Assembly (NCBI GenBank): GCA_905116865.2
Contig: CAJHNH020001154.1
Location: 305,034 to 369,033 of the forward strand
Source: Candidula unifasciata
Lineage: Eukaryota > Mollusca > Gastropoda > Stylommatophora > Geomitridae
Direction: 5' to 3'
DNA: 64,000 nt
Part shown: positions 57,871 through 64,000 of the stretch, in pieces
Numbering within the stretch: the first letter of the stretch is position 1
Layout of the letters: each line of letters starts with the position of its first letter
The notes under the pieces: model-generated
Seen by the model: the letters and a program-made list of their open reading frames with translations, nothing else
Told to the model about the DNA's origin: nothing
Database searches by the model: none
Program-made: the position numbers and the translations under genes

Positions 57871-57931
57871 ACTTTAGCCTAAAAGTAAGACTAATCTACT
57901 TCTGCATCACAACTAGAAGTCTTCAGCAGTG

Positions 57932-58055
57932 TAACTGACTGAGTGTATCTGACTGAGTGTACCTGACTGAGTGTACCTGACTGAGTATATCTGACTGAGT
58001 GTACCTGACTGAGTATATCTGACTGAGTGTACCTGACTGAGTATCTCTGACTGAC
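57932..58055. repeat. 14-bp repeat, about 8 copies
   Basis: Unit ctgactgagtgtac or ctgactgagtatat. Confidence 0.85.
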
Positions 58056-58506
58056 GAATGCTAGAATTCACGTGTCTGAACACCATATTTTATTGGATGT
58101 CAGTCAACTTTATTCAGAACTGCTGCTGACGGTATGCTAGAATATGACCAACTGTCAACACCAGTATGTGGTTCTGATTTGGTTGCTAAACTGATCTCAT
58201 GCCAGTCTATAAAGTCTCAACATGTCACTTTACTAAAGTTCACAACTGCCATCATGCTTAATACTGGGAAATTGATGGTCTCTCGATGAAGTCTACACTA
58301 ATTGAACAGATCTAGATGACAAAATATTTTAATTGAATCACTTTTCTAACATTTACCTGGGCAGTTGTCAAGATTACTCTTTACAGCCAGATGATTTCCA
58401 GATGAATTGTAGTCAAATGTCAAGATTACTCTTTACAGCCAGATGATTTCCAGATTAATTTTAGTCAAACTCACTAGTTACAATATTGTTGCATAACTGA
58501 AACTGG
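58056..58506. other. Unique sequence with a 55-bp duplication
   Basis: At 58,368-58,475 a segment starting gtcaagattactctttacag is present twice. No gene signal. Confidence 0.5.
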
Positions 58507-58700
58507 TCTATCTATCTATCTATCTATCTTCTTTTACCCTACCAGGACATCACACAAGCGATAAACACCCGATGACACAAGGTGCCACCATGTGGATCAT
58601 CTGTGGAGAGGTCCCAGAAACCGCATTCAGCCATTAGACCTATTTATGGCTGGGGTATATTGTGGCCCCTGGCAAGAGCCAGAGTAGGGCTTAAAATGAT
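58507..58700 (+). mobile_element. Dispersed element F, copy 1, with (TATC)n
   Basis: A TATC microsatellite (58,507-58,530) is followed by taccaggacatcacacaag, cgataaacacccgatgacac, a body with tttatggctgg, and tgtggcccctggcaagagcc. Copies at 58,747 (same strand) and 63,236 (opposite strand) have the same order. Each has a different tetranucleotide microsatellite at this end, as in microsatellite-bearing non-autonomous elements described from molluscs. That class is inference. Confidence 0.75.
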
Positions 58701-58746
58701 GAAAAATTGCTTATCACAAGCAGATCACCAGATTATACTGAAACTG

Positions 58747-58945
58747 GACTGACTGACTGACTCCCTACCCTACACAAGCGATAAACACCCGATGACACAA
58801 AGTGCCACCATGTGGATGAGGATCACCATGGAGATGTCCCAGAAACTGCGTTCAGACAATTGGCCATATTTATGGCCTGCTTATATTGTGGCCCCTGGCA
58901 AAAGCCAGGGTGGGGCTTCAAATAACAACAAATTTTGTCCTAAAA
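58747..58945 (+). mobile_element. Dispersed element F, copy 2, with (GACT)n
   Basis: Begins with gactgactgactgact, then cacaagcgataaacaccc, agtgccaccatgtggatgag and tggcccctggcaaaagcc. About 85% like copy 1 by eye. Confidence 0.75.
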
Positions 58946-59227
58946 AGGATGCAAGAGTACTGAAACTGGAGCAGCAATACAAAATCATAATCCTGTTTAA
59001 TGCGGATGTAAACAATGCACATTAAACTTGTGGTTAGGCTAAAATAGAAATGTACCAAATGTTTACAGGAATATTAGAAAAATTACGACAGAAGCTGGCC
59101 AAACAAGAGCTGAACACATGGGAGACAACCAAGCCACAGTATACCACAGTAATATTAAATGTTTATACAAGATATCCAAATCAAGCAGATTATCTCCCCT
59201 TGATCACCTGTAGATGGTGGAGCAGCT
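58946..59227. other. Unique sequence
   Basis: No supported feature. Confidence 0.35.
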
Positions 59228-61690
59228 TAGGAGTACATAGTGGTCTGGATAAACTGTGGATATATGGATAAGACAACAGATTAGTACATGATAGTCTGGA
59301 TAAACTGTGGATAGATGGATAAGACAACAGATTAGTACATGATAGTCTGGATAAACTGTGGGTAGATGGATAAGACAACAGATTAGTACATGACAGTCTG
59401 GATAAACTGTGGATAGATGGATAAGACAACAGATTAGTACATGACAGTCTGAATAAAGTGTGGATAGATGGATAAGACAACAGATTAGTACATGACAGTC
59501 TGAATAAAGTGTGGATAGATGGATAAGACAACAGATTACTACATGATAGTCTGAATAAAGTGTGGATAGATGGATAAGACAACAGATTACTACATGACAG
59601 TCTGAATAAAGTGTGGATAGATGGATAAGACAACAGATTACTACATGATAGTCTGAATAAACTGTGGATAGATGGATAAGACAACAGATTAGTACATGAC
59701 AGTCTGAATAAAGTGTGGATAGATGGATAAGACAACAGATTACTACATGATAGTCTGAATAAAGTGTGGATAGATGGATAAGACAACAGATTACTTCATG
59801 ACAGTCTGAATAAAGTGTGGATAGATGGATAAGACAACAGATTACTACATGATAGTCTGAATAAACTGTGGATAAATAGATAAGACAACAGATTAGTACA
59901 TGATAGTCTGGATAAAGTGTGGATAGATGGATAAGACAACAGATTACTACATGACAGTCTGAATAAAGTGTGGATAGATGGATAAGACAACAGATTAGTA
60001 CATGATTGTCTGGATAAACTGTAGATAGATGGATAAGACAACAGATTACTACATGATAGTCTGGATAAACTGTGGATAGATGGATAAGACAACAGATTAC
60101 TACATGACAGTCTGAATAAAGTGTGGATAGATGGATAAGACAACAGATTAGTACATGATAGTCTGGATAAACTGTGGATAGATGGATAAGACAACAGATT
60201 AGTACATGATAGTCTAGATGAACTGTGGATAGATGGATAAGACAACAGATTAGTACATGATAGTCTGAATAAACTGTGGATAGATGGATAAGACAACAGA
60301 TTAGTACATGATAGTCTGAATAAAGTGTGGATAGATGGATAAGACAACAGATTAGTACATGATAGTCTGAATAAAGTGTGGATAGATGGATAAGACAACA
60401 GATTAGTACATGATAGTCTGGATAAACTGTGGATAGATGGATAAGACAACAGATTAGTACATGATAGTCTAGATGAACTGTGGATAGATGGATAAGACAA
60501 CAGATTAGTACATGATAGTCTGGATAAACTGTGGATAGATGGATAAGACAACAGATTAGTACATGATAGTCTGGATAAACTGTGGATAGATGGATAAGAC
60601 AACAGATTAGTACATGATAGTCTAGATAAACTGTGGATAGATGGATAAGACAACAGATTAGTACATGATAGTCTGGATAAACTGTAGATAGATGGATAAG
60701 ACAACAGATGAGTACATGATAGTCTGGATAAACTGTGGATAGATGGATAAGACAACAGATGAGTACATGATAGTCTGGATAAACTGTGGATAGATGGATA
60801 AGAAAACAGATGAGTACATGACAGTCTGAATAAAGTGTGGATAGATGGATAAGACAACAGATTACTACATGACAGTCTGAATAAAGTGGGGATAATTGGA
60901 TAAGACAACAGATTAGTACATGATAGTCTGAATAAAGTGTGGATAGATGGATAAGACAACAGATTAGTACATGATAGTCTGGATAAAGTGTGGATAGATG
61001 GATAAGACAACAGATTAGTACATGACAGTCTGGATAAACTGTGGATAGATGGATAAGACAACAGATTAGTACATGATAGTCTGAATAAAGTGTGGATAGA
61101 TGGATAAGACAACAGATGAGTACATTATAGTCTGGATAAAGTGTGGATAGATGGATAAGACAACAGATTAGTACATGATAGTCTGAATAAACTGTGGATA
61201 GATGGATAAGACAACAGATTAGTACATGATAGTCTGAATAAAGTGTGGATAGATGGATAAGACAACAGATTAGTACATGACAGTCTGGATAAACTGTGGA
61301 TAGATGGATAAGACAACAGATGAGTACATGACAGTCTAAATAAAGTGTGGATAGATGGATAAGACAACAGATTAGTACATGATAGTCTGAATAAAGTGTG
61401 GATAGATGGATAAGACAACAGATTAGTACATGACAGTCTGGATAAACTGTGGATAGATGGATAAGACAACAGATTAGTACATGATAGTCTGAATAAAGTG
61501 TGGATAGATGGATAAGACAACAGATTAGTACATGATAGTCTGAATAAAGTGTGGATAGATGGATAAGACAACAGATTAGTACATGACAGTCTGGATAAAC
61601 TGTGGATAGATGGATAAGACAACAGATTAGTACATGATAGTCTGAATAAACTGTGGATAGATGGATAAGACAACAGATGAGTACATGACA
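59228..61690. repeat. 51-bp minisatellite, about 48 copies
   Basis: The unit has gatagatggataagacaaca, gattagtacatgatagtc and tggataaactgtg. Because 51 is a multiple of three, a minus-strand frame of 844 codons (61,738-59,204) with a 17-residue repeat is open throughout; two more minus frames are nearly open too. See rejected items. Confidence 0.95.
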
Positions 61691-62641
61691 GTCATGGTAA
61701 ACTATAGAGAAACTGATAATAAAACACATCATATGCAAGAATATATTTTTGTAACTAATACAAGAATTTCAAGAAAATAATTTGTTAGGTGTCTTGTTGT
61801 GTTTCAGAAAACTGCTTTCAGTACTATTAGTTTCATACGGTCTCCACCTGCTTTTACTAGCAATATCTAGGGCTAGTTTTAGTTTTCTTGCTACGTATGG
61901 TGCTACGTATGGTGCTACGTATGGTGCTACATATGGTGCTACGTATGGTGTAAGTTGATGTCCATTAAAAAAAAAAATTAAAAAGTCAGCGACATTTAAC
62001 CTCCTGCTGCTGCAGTGAAGCTGCCAGCAACCTCTGGCTGTATATATGGTCTGGTTTATTTGTGCCAAGTTTGTTGGCAGAGATTTGGTTATGTGTGCCA
62101 GTTTGATGGCTTTGTGTCCCTACCTGGATTCATTGTCCATTCCGATTTTACTGGCTTCCATTGTATTCCATGGTTTTGTGTTCTCCTCTGTCCAGTTTAG
62201 TGTCCCTATTGTATTTTGCCTGTGTGCCATTTTTATGTGATCCTGCGTTCGTTCCCTTCTATTACTGATCCTTGCTGCTGCCGCTGTCAGGCGTAACTCA
62301 TAAGAGACCTTGCTGCCACAGCTCTCTGCTATGCAACTCACCACTTATTGTCTTAAGATTTTGAGTATTTATGTTGCAAAAATTGCCAAAATCAGTTCTG
62401 GATAGATCCAATATTGTGAAAATCAATACATAGTTGATCTCAGTGATCTTATAGATGTCTTCTTGCAACAGAATGTGGATTTTTCAAATAATAGTCGTGT
62501 GGATGGAATGGCTGGTAAACCCTAACTAGAATTTTGGATGCTAGATTTGTTTGATCTATGACTTAGATGGTTTTATTAATGATCTAATGTGGAAGTGCTG
62601 TCTGGGTGGGGTGGGGGGAGGGGGAGTTACTGATATGAGCA
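61691..62641. other. Unique sequence with a short 12-bp repeat
   Basis: A 12-bp repeat (gtatggtgctac, 5 copies) at 61,893-61,950. No gene signal otherwise. Confidence 0.5.
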
Positions 62642-62708
62642 ACAGATCTCCTGTACCACAGATCTCCTGTACCACAGATCTCCTGTACCACAGATCTCTT
62701 GTACCACA
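62642..62708. repeat. 16-bp repeat, 4 copies
   Basis: Unit cagatctcctgtacca. Confidence 0.9.
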
Positions 62709-63235
62709 TAACTCCTGTGCTCACAGAGAATCGTTGTGTGGTTGAAAACCAAAGCAAATGCGTATTATCTCCCACTTCCCACTTTCTTCCTGGACGTCAA
62801 CTCCCACACTCCTATCTCACAACCCTACACCTCTATACCACACCTCAGTCCCACATGTACATCTCCCATTTCAATTCCACATCTCTGCCTCACTTATAAA
62901 ATCATATAAACAGTTGATTTTTCCCCCCTTCTGCACCTGTTTTCACAGTTAGGGTCACTATAATATTTTGCGCTGTCAATGGTACATTCCAAGTAAGTCA
63001 GCTGTTACCCCCACTCCCCACCACTTTCCACAAATTATAGAATTTATTACTATTATTAATCATTAGGGAACTAATTGATTTTAAGAATATGAAAATATAT
63101 AAGCTTATCAATTGTGTAAGCTATTAATTAATGTTAAAATCATGTTCTCTAGTTTCACTGCATGACTTGTTTTTATTGGTTCGACTAATGTTCATTAAGT
63201 AAAAGTCGTCCCCATGTTGTGGGATTCCATTTATT
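62709..63235. other. Unique, partly C-rich then AT-rich sequence
   Basis: No supported feature. Confidence 0.35.
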
Positions 63236-63420
63236 TTAATTTGAAGCCACACCCTGGCTTCTGCCTGGGGCCCTGAATATAGCCGGGGCATAAATATGAC
63301 CTAGCCATAGACTAACGGCTGAAAGGGGTTTCTGGGACATCTCCATCGTTGATCCTCATCTACAAAGTGGCAATTTGTGTCACCGGGTGTTTATCACTTG
63401 TGTGATGTCCTGGTGGGGTA
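63236..63420 (-). mobile_element. Dispersed element F, copy 3, reversed, joined to a CTAC tract
   Basis: The reverse complement gives the same order as copies 1 and 2: caggacatcacacaagtgat, aaacacccggtgacaca and gccataaacc-like body. On the plus strand it ends gtgtttatcacttgtgtgat, gtcctggtggggtac and then ctacctacctac, so its microsatellite end is the start of the 40-bp array. Confidence 0.75.
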
Positions 63421-63423
63421 CAA

Positions 63424-64000
63424 CTACCTACCTACCTCCACTAAAGTAGTGTACAGAACACAACTACCTACCTACCTCCACTAATATAGTGTACAGAACA
63501 CAACTACCTACCTACCTCCACTAATGTAGTGTACAGAACACAACTACCTAACTACCTCCACTAATGTAGTGTACAGAACACAACTACCTACCTACCTCCA
63601 CTAATGTAGTGTACAGAACACAACTACCTACCTACCTCCACTAATGTAGTGTACAGAACACAACTACCTACCTACCTCCACTAATGTAGTATACAGAACA
63701 CAACTACCTACCTACCTCCACTAATATAGTGTACAGAACACAACTACCTACCTACCTCCACTAATGTAGTGTACAGAACACAACTACCTACCTACCTCCA
63801 CTAATGTAGTGTACAGAACACAACTACCTACCTACCTCCACTAATGTAGTGTACAGAACACAACTACCTACCTACCTCCACTAATGTAGTGTACAGAACA
63901 CAACTACCTACCTACCTCCACTAATGTAGTGTACAGAACACAACTACCTACCTACCTCCACTAATGTAGTGTACAGAACACAACTACCTACCTACCTCCA
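63424..64000. repeat. 40-bp minisatellite, at least 14 copies, runs off the window
   Basis: The unit has caactacctacctacctcca and ctaatgtagtgtacagaaca. Each unit holds the CTAC microsatellite of element F, suggesting that the element end seeded the array. Confidence 0.95.

Noticed and set aside
59204..61738. 844-codon minus-strand open frame
   Set aside because: It is a translation of about 48 units of a 51-bp repeat (17-residue cycle). Two other minus frames over the same span are also nearly open, and unit differences are not biased to silent positions. No start context, splice signal or domain supports a gene.

Overview
This window is eukaryotic, very probably animal. Its one convincing host gene is split into eight exons with GT-AG introns. 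The rest is decayed non-LTR retrotransposons, small dispersed elements and a great many tandem minisatellites. The retrotransposon types (zinc-knuckle and RNase H bearing LINEs of the I/Nimb kind, an RTE-like LINE, elements ending in microsatellites) suggest a lophotrochozoan, perhaps a gastropod mollusc. That placement is inference.

Region 1-10,410 is a nest of retrotransposons. A plus-strand LINE (called LINE-A here) is present in four pieces, at 1-757, about 2,466-2,651, 6,446-6,511 and 8,966-10,410. Its reading is resumed across each interruption. The interruptions are a minus-strand RNase H LINE fragment within unassigned sequence (758-2,465), a minus-strand RTE-like LINE (2,652-6,429) with a near-perfect 16-bp target duplication, and a minus-strand LINE carrying only ORF1 (6,512-8,965) with a 17/18-bp target duplication. 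The RTE copy is itself split by an 811-bp insertion.

Region 10,859-44,145 is a BPNT1-type gene, 3'(2'),5'-bisphosphate nucleotidase, on the plus strand. Eight exons join in frame to 355 codons and every metal-binding motif is present. The exons total 1,068 bases in 33.3 kb; the introns are mostly minisatellites, each intron with its own families, plus LINE fragments, two hAT-like MITE copies and a CA-ending dispersed element.

The most striking feature is that three of the seven 3' splice sites have been duplicated by tandem repeats. The exon 5 acceptor with the first 30 coding bases occurs 16 times at an exact 38-bp period. The exon 8 acceptor occurs 10 times at a 47-bp period. The exon 2 acceptor occurs twice, 53 bp apart. 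In every case only the last copy keeps the protein reading frame; use of any upstream copy gives an early stop.

Region 44,146-64,000 holds no gene that I can support. It contains a 3.1-kb array of the same 45-bp CA-rich repeat that lies in intron 7, further minisatellites, two likely tRNA-derived SINEs, a LINE 3' end, three copies of a dispersed element that abuts tetranucleotide microsatellites, and a 2.5-kb array of a 51-bp repeat that creates a spurious 844-codon reading frame.
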